Shown one piece after another: positions 5,721 through 12,059 of a stretch of DNA of 12,059 nt. The DNA lies in the NCBI GenBank assembly GCA_040512755.1, contig JBEVEP010000001.1, forward strand, positions 1-12,059, read 5' to 3'. The notes under the pieces are model-generated. The model was not told the DNA's origin and searched no databases. It saw only the letters and a list, made by a program, of their open reading frames with translations. Positions within the stretch are counted from its first letter, which is position 1. Every line of letters starts with the position of its first letter. Position numbers and translations under genes: made by a program. The stretch is from JBEVEP01 sp040512755 (GTDB taxonomy: Bacteria > Pseudomonadota > Alphaproteobacteria > Rhizobiales > Rhizobiaceae).

Positions 5721-6029
5721 CTAAGGAGCTTGCGGCTTTTCCTTGCGGTCCGCATGGCCGAGGTCCCGCTCCGGATCGATCATGTCGCGCACAAGCTGCT
5801 TGAGCCGTGCCGCATCCGGAAAACCGCCATCGCGCTTGCGGTCCCAAACCAGTTGATCGTCACAGGAGATCGTGAAGACGCCTCCGGTTCCCGGCGCCAG
5901 CGTTACCTCGCCAAGGTCGGTTCCGAAGGTCGAAAGGAGCTCCTGCGCCATCCAGCCGGCGCGCAGAAGCCACATGCATTGGGTGCAGTAGGTGATACGG
6001 ATTTTGGGCCGGCTGTCCGCCTCGCTCAT
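5721..6029 (-). CDS. SelT/SelW/SelH-family (Rdx) thioredoxin-fold protein
   Basis: This is a 102-residue cytoplasmic protein of the Rdx family, bacterial relatives of selenoprotein W. The CxxC redox motif is near the N-terminus within YCTQCMW (Cys15 and Cys18), with cysteine where animal members have selenocysteine. It is followed by a typical helix (LLRAGWMAQELLSTFG), the strand LGEVTLAPGTGGVFTI and the GGFPDAARLKQLVRD helix. The likely role is thiol redox chemistry, but the bacterial substrate is not known. The ATG overlaps the yebC stop (ATGA, 4 bases shared), so its translation is probably coupled to yebC. The tail after residue 90 is polar and looks disordered. Confidence 0.9.
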   Translation of the reverse strand: MSEADSRPKIRITYCTQCMWLLRAGWMAQELLSTFGTDLGEVTLAPGTGGVFTISCDDQLVWDRKRDGGFPDAARLKQLVRDMIDPERDLGHADRKEKPQAP

Positions 6030-6775
6030 GCCGCGCTCAGCTTCGCCATGGTCGCCTCGTCGACCTCGAAGTTCGCATAGACATTCTGCACATCATCGTC
6101 GTCATCGAGCGTACCGACCAGCTTCATCAGCGAGTTGGCGCGCTCTTCGTCGACCGGCACGGTGTTCTGCGGCTGCCAGATGATCTTCACCGAGTCTGCT
6201 TCACCGAGCACGGCTTCCAGCGCCCTCGACACATCACCGATATTCTCGAAAGCGCAGGTGATCGTATGGACTTCCTCGCTGGAGTCGACATCGTCTGCGC
6301 CCGCCTCGATCGCCGCATCCATCACCTTGTCGGCGCCGCCGGCCTTGGCCGGATAGACGATTTCGCCGACCCGGTTCCACATGAACGAGACAGAGCCGGT
6401 TTCGCCCAATGCGCCGCCGGCCTTGGTAAAGGCTGCGCGCACATTGGACGCTGTGCGGTTGCGATTGTCGGTCAGCGCCTCAACGATCAGAGCGACGCCG
6501 CCCGGGCCATAGCCCTCGTAGCGCACTTCCTCGTAGTTCTCGCCTTCTCCGCCCACGGCCTTGTTGATCGCACGCTGGATATTGTCCTTCGGCATCGATT
6601 CAGCCTTGGCGCTCTGCACCGCCAGCCGAAGGCGCGGGTTCATCGCCGGGTCGGGCATGCCCGACTTCGCGGCCACTGTGATTTCGCGCGCGAGCTTGGA
6701 AAACATCTTCGATCTGGCCGCATCCTGGCGGCCCTTTCGATGCATGATGTTCTTGAATTGTGAATGACCGGCCAT
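6026..6775 (-). CDS. yebC: YebC/PmpR family (TACO1-like) protein
   Basis: This is a 249-residue protein, the normal length for the family. The N-terminal signature MAGHSQFKNIMHRKGRQDAA and the following RSKMFSKLAREI helix are nearly invariant, as is AMNPRLRLAVQSAKAESMPKDNI. Members are annotated as transcriptional regulators, but the mitochondrial relative TACO1 and recent bacterial work link the family to translation elongation, including relief of stalling at proline runs. AGGGG lies 4 bases before the ATG. The gene often precedes ruvC in proteobacteria. Here the next gene is the overlapping SelW-like frame and no ruv gene lies in the window. The divergent neighbour is the exported hydrolase at 6954. 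Confidence 0.97.
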   Translation of the reverse strand: MAGHSQFKNIMHRKGRQDAARSKMFSKLAREITVAAKSGMPDPAMNPRLRLAVQSAKAESMPKDNIQRAINKAVGGEGENYEEVRYEGYGPGGVALIVEALTDNRNRTASNVRAAFTKAGGALGETGSVSFMWNRVGEIVYPAKAGGADKVMDAAIEAGADDVDSSEEVHTITCAFENIGDVSRALEAVLGEADSVKIIWQPQNTVPVDEERANSLMKLVGTLDDDDDVQNVYANFEVDEATMAKLSAA

Positions 6776-6953
6776 GGCGCCCCTGCGTGCACTCTTCTGA
6801 TGGATGGAATGGCGGGCTTATAGATAAATCGCCGGCAAACGTCCAGCGGACAAGCCTCGCGAAAACGTGACTGCGCGGCGGCGTGCTTCCCGGTCATACT
6901 CCCGCTGTCACTGCCGTCTTGGACCCGCCCTGCCTCACATGACGGAGACTGCC

Positions 6954-7760
6954 GTGCACCCCGCTGTCCGCACCGCCCTTGCTTTTCTTGGCCTGTTCCT
7001 TTGGGTCGGCGATGCCGCGCTTGCGCAGGAGCAGCCGAGCCGATGCCTTGCGATTGCAAACGCCTTGCCGAAGGTCACATACGCCAAGTTCATGCCGGTC
7101 GAGACACCTGGCGGCGACGAGGTCAGCATCACCTATGCCGGCCATTCGACCTATGTGATCGAGTCTCCCGGCGGCGTCCGCATCGCGACCGACTACAGCG
7201 GCGTCTACGGCAATGATCCACTGCCCCGCGTAGTCACGATGAACAAGGCGCACCGCACGCACTTCACCGACTTGCCCGAGACCGGCATCGAATACGTGCT
7301 GCGCGGCTGGAAACCTGACGGCGGCCCGGCCAAACATGCGCTTGCCGTGGACGACGTCTACATCCGCAATGTACCGACGGACATCCGCCACTTCGGGGAG
7401 ATGGAGAGAGACGGCAATTCCATCTTCATCTTCGAGATCGCGGAACTCTGTATCGGCCATCTAGGCCACCTGCACCACCACCTTGAGGAAGCGCACTATG
7501 CCGCGATCGGCCGCCTCGACGTGGTCATGGTGCCGATCGACGGCGGCATGACGCTTTCGCTGCCGGCCATGTCCGAGATCGCCACGCGCCTGCATTCCTC
7601 GATCGTACTGCCCATGCATCGCCACTCGACGCCAATTGGCGAATTCACCGCAATGATGGGAGACGGGTTCGCCGTCGAGTTTCGCGACAGCCGCACGATT
7701 ACAGTGTCGCTGAGAAGCCTTCCGTCCCGGCCGACGATCGTGGTGCTGAGAGGGGTGTGA
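6954..7760 (+). CDS. Exported metallo-beta-lactamase-fold hydrolase
   Basis: This is a 268-residue protein with a signal peptide of about 24 residues (cleavage after ALA) and an MBL-fold domain of the UlaG-like type. The opening motif YAGHSTYVIES (61-71) matches the GHxxxxI strand of such enzymes. Other candidate metal ligands are His100 and His103 in NKAHRTHFTD, the run HLGHLHHHL (169-177), VPIDGG (193-198) and PMHRH (220-224). The classic HxHxDH is replaced, so metal binding may be altered. GTG at 6954 is preferred because GGAG lies 6 bases upstream and the signal peptide starts there. ATG at 6939 has no ribosome binding site. It should act in the periplasm. The substrate is unknown. Confidence 0.85.
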   Translation: MHPAVRTALAFLGLFLWVGDAALAQEQPSRCLAIANALPKVTYAKFMPVETPGGDEVSITYAGHSTYVIESPGGVRIATDYSGVYGNDPLPRVVTMNKAHRTHFTDLPETGIEYVLRGWKPDGGPAKHALAVDDVYIRNVPTDIRHFGEMERDGNSIFIFEIAELCIGHLGHLHHHLEEAHYAAIGRLDVVMVPIDGGMTLSLPAMSEIATRLHSSIVLPMHRHSTPIGEFTAMMGDGFAVEFRDSRTITVSLRSLPSRPTIVVLRGV

Positions 7761-7761
7761 A

Positions 7762-7785
7762 TGGCGAACGGGTCACCGTTCGCCA
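7762..7785. terminator. Perfect 10-bp hairpin between convergent genes
   Basis: TGGCGAACGG (7762-7771) pairs perfectly with CCGTTCGCCA (7776-7785) around a GTCA loop. It begins 2 bases after the hydrolase stop and ends 6 bases before the terC-like stop. It lacks a T-tract on both strands, so it may be a weak or Rho-assisted bidirectional terminator or an RNA 3'-end stabiliser. Confidence 0.5.
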
Positions 7786-7791
7786 CTCAGC

Positions 7792-8541
7792 TCACTTGTC
7801 TACTTTGTGCCTCCGCCGGGCCAGCATGTTGAGGCCTTCGACCAGAGCCGAGAAGCCCATTGCCGCGTAGATGTAGCCCTTGGGCACATGGTAGCCCATG
7901 CCATCGGCAATCAGCGTCATGCCGATCATCAGCAGGAAGCCCAGAGCCAGCATGACGATGGTCGGATTCTTCGCGATGAAATTGGCAAGCGGGGTCGCCG
8001 CGACCATCATCAGCGACACAGCTGCGATGACTGCGATGTACATGATGGCGATATCGTCCGTCATGCCGACCGCGGTGATGATGGAATCGATCGAGAAGAC
8101 AAGGTCGAGCAGCAGGATCTGGAAGATCGCTCCGCCGAGGCTCATGGTTACGGTGTGGCCAACGATCGAATCCTTGTGATCCACCGGATCGACCGTGTGA
8201 TGGATCTCCTTGGTCGCTTTCCAGACCAGGAAAAGCCCGCCTGCAATGAGGATCAGGTCTCGCCACGAGAAATCGTGCCCGAAGGCGGTGAACAGTGGGG
8301 CCGTGAGCCGCACGATGAAGGAGACCGTCGTGAGAAGCACGAGCCGCATGATAAGCGCCGCGCCGATACCGAGGCGGCGCGCCCGCGCCTGGTGCTCCTT
8401 GGGCAGCTTGTTGGTGAGGATCGAGATGAAGATCAGGTTGTCGATGCCGAGAACGACCTCCAGCACGATCAGCGTCAGCAGCGCTACCCACGCCGTTGCA
8501 TCGTTCACGAAGGCAAAGTAGGGGGCGAGATATTCGATCAT
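7792..8541 (-). CDS. TerC family integral membrane protein
   Basis: This is a 249-residue inner-membrane protein with about seven hydrophobic segments. The TerC motifs are clear: LEVVLGIDNLIFISILTNKLP (28-47, acidic Glu28 and Asp34 within a helix) and LLDLVFSIDSIITAVGMT (144-161, Asp146 and Asp152). Family members are linked to tellurite resistance and, more generally, to metal export, in particular manganese efflux that helps load secreted enzymes. Which metal is moved here is not shown. No other ter genes are nearby, so it is more likely a housekeeping metal exporter than part of a tellurite operon. A GGTGG lies 7 bases before the ATG. It probably has its own promoter (see 8574-8602). Confidence 0.94.
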   Translation of the reverse strand: MIEYLAPYFAFVNDATAWVALLTLIVLEVVLGIDNLIFISILTNKLPKEHQARARRLGIGAALIMRLVLLTTVSFIVRLTAPLFTAFGHDFSWRDLILIAGGLFLVWKATKEIHHTVDPVDHKDSIVGHTVTMSLGGAIFQILLLDLVFSIDSIITAVGMTDDIAIMYIAVIAAVSLMMVAATPLANFIAKNPTIVMLALGFLLMIGMTLIADGMGYHVPKGYIYAAMGFSALVEGLNMLARRRHKVDK

Positions 8542-8573
8542 ATGGAGGCCACCGCTGGAGGAAAGTTCTGGCA

Positions 8574-8602
8574 GAGTTAGGTTTTGGTCTTTCCGGCGTC
8601 AA
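8574..8602 (-). promoter_or_regulatory. Candidate promoter of the TerC-family gene
   Basis: On the minus strand TTGACG (8602-8597) and TAACTC (8579-8574) are 17 bases apart. The -35 is close to consensus and the -10 is weaker. Transcription would start near 8567, leaving a leader of about 25 bases. The remaining 130 bases up to the phosphoesterase stop hold a CCCGGG/CCCGGG hairpin at about 8690-8720 with no T-tract. Confidence 0.4.
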
Positions 8603-8733
8603 CCGCCGCCATATTTGAACGCACTGGCGAATGCACTTCTACGCACGCGTCCGTCCCCAAGGCTTCCCACTGCTCGGCCGGCAGACAGTGACCCGGGAAA
8701 ACACAACCCTGTCGCCCGGGCCGACTTCGGTCA

Positions 8734-9558
8734 TCAAGACCAGAAAGACGGCACCGTTTCCTCCAGTCTCGCGCCAAGCCTGAGCGGTGCGATACGTTCT
8801 GCTAGCCCGGTGCGATCGGAAATATCGACACCCACGCCGCAAATCGTCGCAGGCCCCGTCGCAGCCTCGAAACGGCTTTTCGGCACCTTCGAGAGAAACC
8901 GGTTGAGCGGCTCCTCCTTGTCCATGCCGAGCGAGGAATCATAGTCGCCGCACATGCCGGCATCGGTGATGTAGCCGGTGCCGCCATTGAGTATCTGATG
9001 GTCGGCTGTCGGCTGGTGCGTGTGGGTGCCGACAACGAGACTCGCCCGTCCGTCGACAAAATGCGCGAAACACATTTTCTCCGACGTCGCCTCGGCATGG
9101 AAATCGACCACGACTGCGTCCGCCTGTTCCCCAAGCGGGCAGGCCGCAAGTTCGCGCTCGCCTGCCTGGAACGGGTCGTCGAGTTCCGGATGCATGAACA
9201 CGCGCCCCATGATGTTGGAAACGAGGATGCGGGCACCGTTCTTCGCGATGAAGACGCCCGAGCCCCTGCCAGGCGTGCCCTGCGGAAAGTTCGCCGGCCT
9301 GAGAAACCTCTCCTCCCGCGGGGCGAATTCCAGCGCCTCCCGCTGATCCCACACATGGTTGCCGGTGGTGACGACGTCGGCTCCGGCACGCAGCGTCTCG
9401 TGAAAGATTTCCTCGGTAATGCCGAAGCCGCCAGCAGCATTCTCGCCGTTGACGATCGTGAAATCGAGCCTGAAATCGGAAATCAGCCCAGGCAATCTTT
9501 CCCAGACTGCCGAACGGCCGGTGCGGCCGACCATATCACCAAGAAAAAGAAGTCGCAT
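8734..9558 (-). CDS. YmdB-type metallophosphoesterase (TIGR00282 family)
   Basis: This is a 274-residue two-metal phosphoesterase. Family residues are all present: Asp8 in FLGDMVG, Glu39 and Asn40 in NGEN, Asn67 and His68 in TGNHVWD, His154 in DFHAEATSEK, and His179 and His181 in GTHTHQPT. The Bacillus subtilis homologue YmdB cleaves 2',3'-cyclic nucleotides and affects RNA levels and biofilm choice. In alphaproteobacteria the role is not settled. There is no signal peptide, so it acts in the cytoplasm. It follows the 5-formyltetrahydrofolate cyclo-ligase gene on the same strand after 76 bases, a pairing I recall from other Rhizobiales and probably an operon. The ribosome binding site is weak, which fits read-through translation from the upstream gene. 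Confidence 0.95.
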   Translation of the reverse strand: MRLLFLGDMVGRTGRSAVWERLPGLISDFRLDFTIVNGENAAGGFGITEEIFHETLRAGADVVTTGNHVWDQREALEFAPREERFLRPANFPQGTPGRGSGVFIAKNGARILVSNIMGRVFMHPELDDPFQAGERELAACPLGEQADAVVVDFHAEATSEKMCFAHFVDGRASLVVGTHTHQPTADHQILNGGTGYITDAGMCGDYDSSLGMDKEEPLNRFLSKVPKSRFEAATGPATICGVGVDISDRTGLAERIAPLRLGARLEETVPSFWS

Positions 9559-9634
9559 CAGAACTCAATCTACTTGCCGCTGCCAATACGCGCCGCCGGA
9601 AACCAGACGAACACACGAAAAGAAGTCAGTATAT

Positions 9635-10222
9635 CTACAAGGGAGAGGGGAACCGCCGCAACCCGCTCTCGGTAAGGATTTCGGGAACGATCACGTCGTG
9701 CCATTCATCCGGCACTTCCTGCACCTCCTGGCAATTGAATGCCACCCCGATGAGCCGCGGTGAATGACCGTTGTCCTTCAGGCGGGCAATCGCGCGGTCA
9801 TAGTAGCCTGCTCCATAGCCGATGCGGTGACCGCGAGGATCGAAGGCCGCCAGCGGGATCAACATGATCGCCGGGTCGAGCACCTCCGCCTCCTCGCCGG
9901 GGCCAGCCGTGCCAAATCCCATCTCCACCATCGCTGCTCCGCGCACCAGTTCGCGGAAAACGATCGTCGACTTGTCGAGGATTGCCGGTAGACAAAGACG
10001 CGCTCCCTTCTCACGCAACGCAAACATCAAGGGCCGGACATCGACTTCCGAGCGCATCGGCCAGAAGCCAGAAACGACGGAGCCGGGCACGAAGTCGATA
10101 TGCTCCTCAGCGGTTTCCGCCATTTCGAGCGACGCCTCGACGCGCCAGAACGGGTCCAGCGCATCCCGCCGGCCTAGTGCCTGCCTGCGAAGTTCTCGTT
10201 TGAGGGTTCTCCGGTCGGTCAT
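9635..10222 (-). CDS. fau: 5-formyltetrahydrofolate cyclo-ligase
   Basis: This 195-residue enzyme uses ATP to turn 5-formyltetrahydrofolate into 5,10-methenyltetrahydrofolate, returning a storage and inhibitory folate to one-carbon metabolism. The N-terminal basic helix (KRELRRQALGRRDAL), the nucleotide and folate region FWPMRSEVDVRPL (53-65) and the C-terminal signature FDPRGHRIGYGAGYYDR (127-143) all match the family. The length is normal. The start is preceded by AAGAG 4 bases away. A stem pairing 10237-10243 with 10274-10280 lies in the leader just before it. The 6S RNA candidate lies immediately upstream on the same strand, the arrangement known from many proteobacteria, where the enzyme mRNA is made by read-through from the 6S promoter. 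Confidence 0.95.
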   Translation of the reverse strand: MTDRRTLKRELRRQALGRRDALDPFWRVEASLEMAETAEEHIDFVPGSVVSGFWPMRSEVDVRPLMFALREKGARLCLPAILDKSTIVFRELVRGAAMVEMGFGTAGPGEEAEVLDPAIMLIPLAAFDPRGHRIGYGAGYYDRAIARLKDNGHSPRLIGVAFNCQEVQEVPDEWHDVIVPEILTESGLRRFPSPL

Positions 10223-10299
10223 GGCGCTCTTATGCAGCGCTGCCGGCGAAAATGCCAGTTTCGACCCGGCGCAGCAGCGCGTTGCGATCTTTGAACACT

Positions 10300-10464
10300 G
10301 GAAGGAAAGCGCGATCCATGACGACCGGTGGAGAAGTCGATCCCGGGAACCTACAAAGTAGGTGGGCGCCGTGTGAGAAAACCCACGGGTCTTCCCAGGG
10401 ACAGCTCCCTTCGAGATCGATAAGGCCCCGGGGAATGTCTCTCCTGCCGCGAAGCACAGACCGC
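10300..10464 (-). ncRNA. ssrS: 6S RNA candidate (RNA polymerase regulator)
   Basis: 6S RNA mimics an open promoter and binds housekeeping RNA polymerase in stationary phase. The minus strand contains the block CACCTACTTTGTAGGTTCCC (within about 10345-10365), which I recognise as typical of rhizobial 6S RNA. The rod-like fold is supported: GGAGA (10444-10440) with TCTCC (10334-10330), ATCGA near 10418 with TCGAT near 10339, and GGGAA/TTCCC (10396-10392 with 10349-10345). The small hairpin CCTAC-TTT-GTAGG (10362-10350) sits on the 3' side. TATATT (10476-10471) is a good -10 for a start near 10464. It lies directly upstream of the cyclo-ligase gene. Both ends are approximate. A 75-codon open frame over this interval looks like chance. 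Confidence 0.7.
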
Positions 10465-10535
10465 TTGCGAAATATAGAGCGCGCCGCGCCTGCGCGCCAG
10501 AGGTATCCGGAAGAAGGGAGGATAATCGCCTATGC

Positions 10536-10672
10536 CCCCCTCACCGGCTCGCTGCGCTCGCCACCTCTCCCCCGCAAATCAGGGGAGAGGAAACGCCGGC
10601 CGTGGCCTCGCGCCCTTCCTCGCCCCCATGAAATGGGGGACAGGTGGCGAGTGTAGCGAGCCGGTGAGGGGG
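10536..10672. repeat. Nested palindromic mosaic repeat (137 bp)
   Basis: Outer arms of 31 bases (10536-10566 and 10642-10672) are inverted repeats with only two differences. Inside lie two further hairpins: CCTCTCCCC/GGGGAGAGG (10564-10572 and 10582-10590) and CCCCCAT-GAA-ATGGGGG (10623-10639). The left arm, starting CCCCCTCACCGGCTCGCT, resembles the palindromic intergenic repeats scattered in rhizobial genomes (RIME-like), recognised from memory. It has no coding capacity. It sits between the 6S promoter and the VOC gene. Bases 10673-10734 next to it are plain. Confidence 0.8.
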
Positions 10673-10734
10673 CGGTCGCGACATTCCATATGCGATAGCC
10701 AAGGGGGAGAAGGGAAGCGAGACAGCGAGCGCTG

Positions 10735-10768
10735 ACCGCGCCTATGGCCGAATGGCGCGGTTTCTTTC
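10735..10768 (+). terminator. Orphan plus-strand intrinsic terminator
   Basis: ACCGCGCC (10735-10742) pairs with GGCGCGGT (10754-10761) over an 11-base loop and is followed by TTTCTTTC. Read on the minus strand it has no T-tract. No plus-strand gene precedes it. The nearest upstream plus-strand sequence is the mosaic repeat. Bases 10769-10905 up to the VOC stop show no gene. Confidence 0.5.
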
Positions 10769-10905
10769 ATCCGCTCCCTTCATACTCCCGGCTCAGTTCC
10801 TCCCGGAGAGACCCGACAGGGCGCATCCATCGCGATTGCACAGGCGCGCAGAACGGCACTTTTCCGCCGGGCGCCAAACTTGGCGATATCTGACTTGACA
10901 GCCGC

Positions 10906-11559
10906 TCACAGCGGCAGCGGCTTGCCTGCCTGCTCGTTGATCATGTACTCGGCGTACCAGTCGGGCCAGTTCTCATCGCGCTGCCCACCGGTCCGCTTCT
11001 CATGCTCACCATGCGCGGTCTCCGCGCGGCGGAGCGCAGCCGCCAGCTCACTCACCGAGGTGTATGTGGTGTCTGCGTCCACGCGCCCGGGAAATCGGGT
11101 AGTGATCTCCTGGAGCAGCCAGCTGTTGCCGTCCGGATCGCTGAACGTGGCGTAAGAGAAGTAGCTGCGGCCCTCCTTATCCCGCCCGCTCACGGCTGGC
11201 TGTCCCGGACCGGCACGGTGGAAGACTTCGCTCACGTCGACGCCGCGGCCAACCAGATCGGCACGCGCCGCCTCAATGTCCGACACAACGAGATACGTTC
11301 CGCTTGCCGAGCCGGGGCTGGCCGACGTAATGCCCTTGCCAAAATGGATCGAGCACTGCGAACCTGGAGGCGTGAACTGCACACCCCGAAACGTGTCACC
11401 CACCACGAAGTCGGCGTCGAGCCTCCAGCCGAGGCCGCCATAAAAGCGCTTGGCGCGATCGACATCCGCGACAGGGATGACGATCACCTCGAGTTTCATG
11501 TCGACAGTCCCTTGCAGGTTCTCGCTTGAATTGTCGCGACGCGTCTCAGCGTTACTCAT
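10906..11559 (-). CDS. VOC family protein (glyoxalase/dioxygenase fold)
   Basis: This is a 217-residue protein. One vicinal-oxygen-chelate domain spans about residues 21-155: it opens MKLEVIVIPVADVDRAKRFY, has His72 in SIHFGKG and closes with FSDPDGNSWLLQEI (139-152, Glu151 as a likely metal ligand). After it comes a tail of about 60 residues with AHGEHEKR and ENWPDWYAEYMINEQAG, which I recall from a subgroup found in rhizobia and actinobacteria. A single VOC domain should dimerise to form active sites. The reaction is unknown and could be a dioxygenase, isomerase or resistance-type binding. ATG at 11559 is fixed by AAGGAG 6 bases upstream. An internal ATG at 11499 marks the domain start. It stands alone on the minus strand. 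Confidence 0.9.
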   Translation of the reverse strand: MSNAETRRDNSSENLQGTVDMKLEVIVIPVADVDRAKRFYGGLGWRLDADFVVGDTFRGVQFTPPGSQCSIHFGKGITSASPGSASGTYLVVSDIEAARADLVGRGVDVSEVFHRAGPGQPAVSGRDKEGRSYFSYATFSDPDGNSWLLQEITTRFPGRVDADTTYTSVSELAAALRRAETAHGEHEKRTGGQRDENWPDWYAEYMINEQAGKPLPL

Positions 11560-12059
11560 GTCGAGCTCCTTCGGTTGGGTGGTTTCAAGAACCGACAAGA
11601 AATATCCGAAAGGCAAGAACGACAACAGCCTATGGAGTTGGATAATCGGTGAGGTGGTATCCGTAACACTGTGCTGGAATTTGCTCGTTGCAGGCTCCTC
11701 TCACCCAACGAGAGATCAGCACATCGAACAATCCGCTCCATCCACGACTGAAAGGCGACTGCCAACAGAGCGTTGACGGCAGGACCTAGTCACACGTGCA
11801 GAGTCCAATTGCGTTCCAGGTTACTTGAAGAAATTTCCTTTATCGATCAATGCGATGGATGAACAGCGGCGATTTTTTCGACGCACTTCATCCACCCCCT
11901 TTCCGCTGCTTCCATAATCCCCGGCATCGCCCTCACGGGAACCTGGTGCGCACCGGGTATCAGGGAGGGCGGCGGTGCCGGGCCGGTCGCGTGGCGGAAA
12001 CGCGGCTGGAAATTTTCATCCGAGGCCCGGGCCCGTTTCGCGGCTCCCCCGCACCGGCA
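11560..12059. other. Region without a convincing gene at the right edge
   Basis: No frame here has both a good start and a recognisable product. Bases 11560-11765 on the minus strand should hold the VOC promoter, but no clear -35/-10 pair was found. Small inverted repeats occur: CTCGTTG (11684-11690) with CAACGAG (11706-11712), and TGGATGAA (11856-11863) with TTCATCCA (11887-11894). On the minus strand a frame is open from the window edge to a stop at 11847 (about 70 codons, fairly high GC at third positions). It could be the end of a gene that starts outside, but I do not recognise the product and would not call it. Confidence 0.5.
11928..11971. repeat. Imperfect 44-bp palindrome
   Basis: Outer arms CGCCCTC (11928-11934) and GAGGGCG (11965-11971) and inner arms ACCTGGTGC (11941-11949) and GCACCGGGT (11950-11958, one G-T pair) share exactly the same centre. 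The segments between them also pair in part. The inner core GGTGCGCACC is a perfect palindrome. It could be a dyad operator, a hairpin in RNA, or a repeat. Confidence 0.6.

Noticed and set aside
7807..8580. Plus-strand open frame (257 codons) opposite the TerC gene
   Set aside because: It is the complement of a membrane protein. The product is a charged His/Asp/Arg mixture without a recognisable fold.
8998..9675. Plus-strand open frame opposite the YmdB-type gene
   Set aside because: It is an antisense shadow. The minus-strand frame has every catalytic residue of the family.
10230..10457. Minus-strand 75-codon frame upstream of the cyclo-ligase gene
   Set aside because: It coincides with the 6S RNA candidate. 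The sequence is better explained by RNA pairing and has no good start site.
1..12059. Search for CRISPR arrays, tRNA, rRNA, retrons, toxin-antitoxin pairs and phage genes
   Set aside because: No regularly spaced direct repeats, cloverleaf with the GTTCGA arm, reverse transcriptase, or recognisable toxin or integrase was seen.

Overview
The window reads as ordinary chromosome from an alphaproteobacterium of the order Rhizobiales (Hyphomicrobiales), most like the Mesorhizobium/Aminobacter/Phyllobacteriaceae group. The evidence is high GC with GC-rich third codon positions, a 73-residue L31 of the zinc-free alphaproteobacterial type, intergenic palindromes of a kind I recognise from rhizobial genomes, and the neighbourhood of a 6S RNA candidate with 5-formyltetrahydrofolate cyclo-ligase. 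The genus is an inference. No complete transposase, prophage, CRISPR array, tRNA or rRNA was seen.

Layout. Bases 1-2810 hold the 3' end of an M32 carboxypeptidase on the plus strand. It converges on a minus-strand pair: an ABC exporter half-transporter followed by a small DUF1304 membrane protein. Bases 2811-3300 hold rpmE (ribosomal protein L31) with a plausible promoter, a structured 5' leader and two consecutive intrinsic terminators. Bases 3371-5700 form the accessory-looking part: an MliC-type lysozyme inhibitor, a rhizobial palindromic repeat, a 142-bp MITE-like element, two distantly similar small lipoproteins, a 66-residue protein of unknown role, and two very small candidate proteins each with one C-terminal membrane segment.

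Bases 5721-6775 hold yebC and a SelW-like thioredoxin-fold gene that overlap by 4 bases and are probably translationally coupled. Bases 6954-7760 encode an exported metallo-beta-lactamase-fold hydrolase, which converges on a TerC-family membrane protein (7792-8541). Bases 8734-10464 carry a minus-strand series: a 6S RNA candidate, 5-formyltetrahydrofolate cyclo-ligase and a YmdB-type metallophosphoesterase. A large nested inverted repeat (10536-10672) and an orphan plus-strand terminator separate this from a VOC-family protein (10906-11559). The last 500 bases contain no convincing gene but do hold an imperfect 44-bp palindrome.

How the genes fit together. Most are housekeeping: translation (L31, YebC), growth-phase control of RNA polymerase (6S RNA), folate metabolism, and phosphodiesterase signalling or RNA turnover. 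The 3.4-5.7 kb stretch is rich in small envelope proteins and mobile or repeated DNA and is the least explained part. I saw no clear new multi-gene system. The best leads are the rpmE leader RNA, the MITE inserted exactly at a lipoprotein stop codon, and the small envelope-protein cluster.
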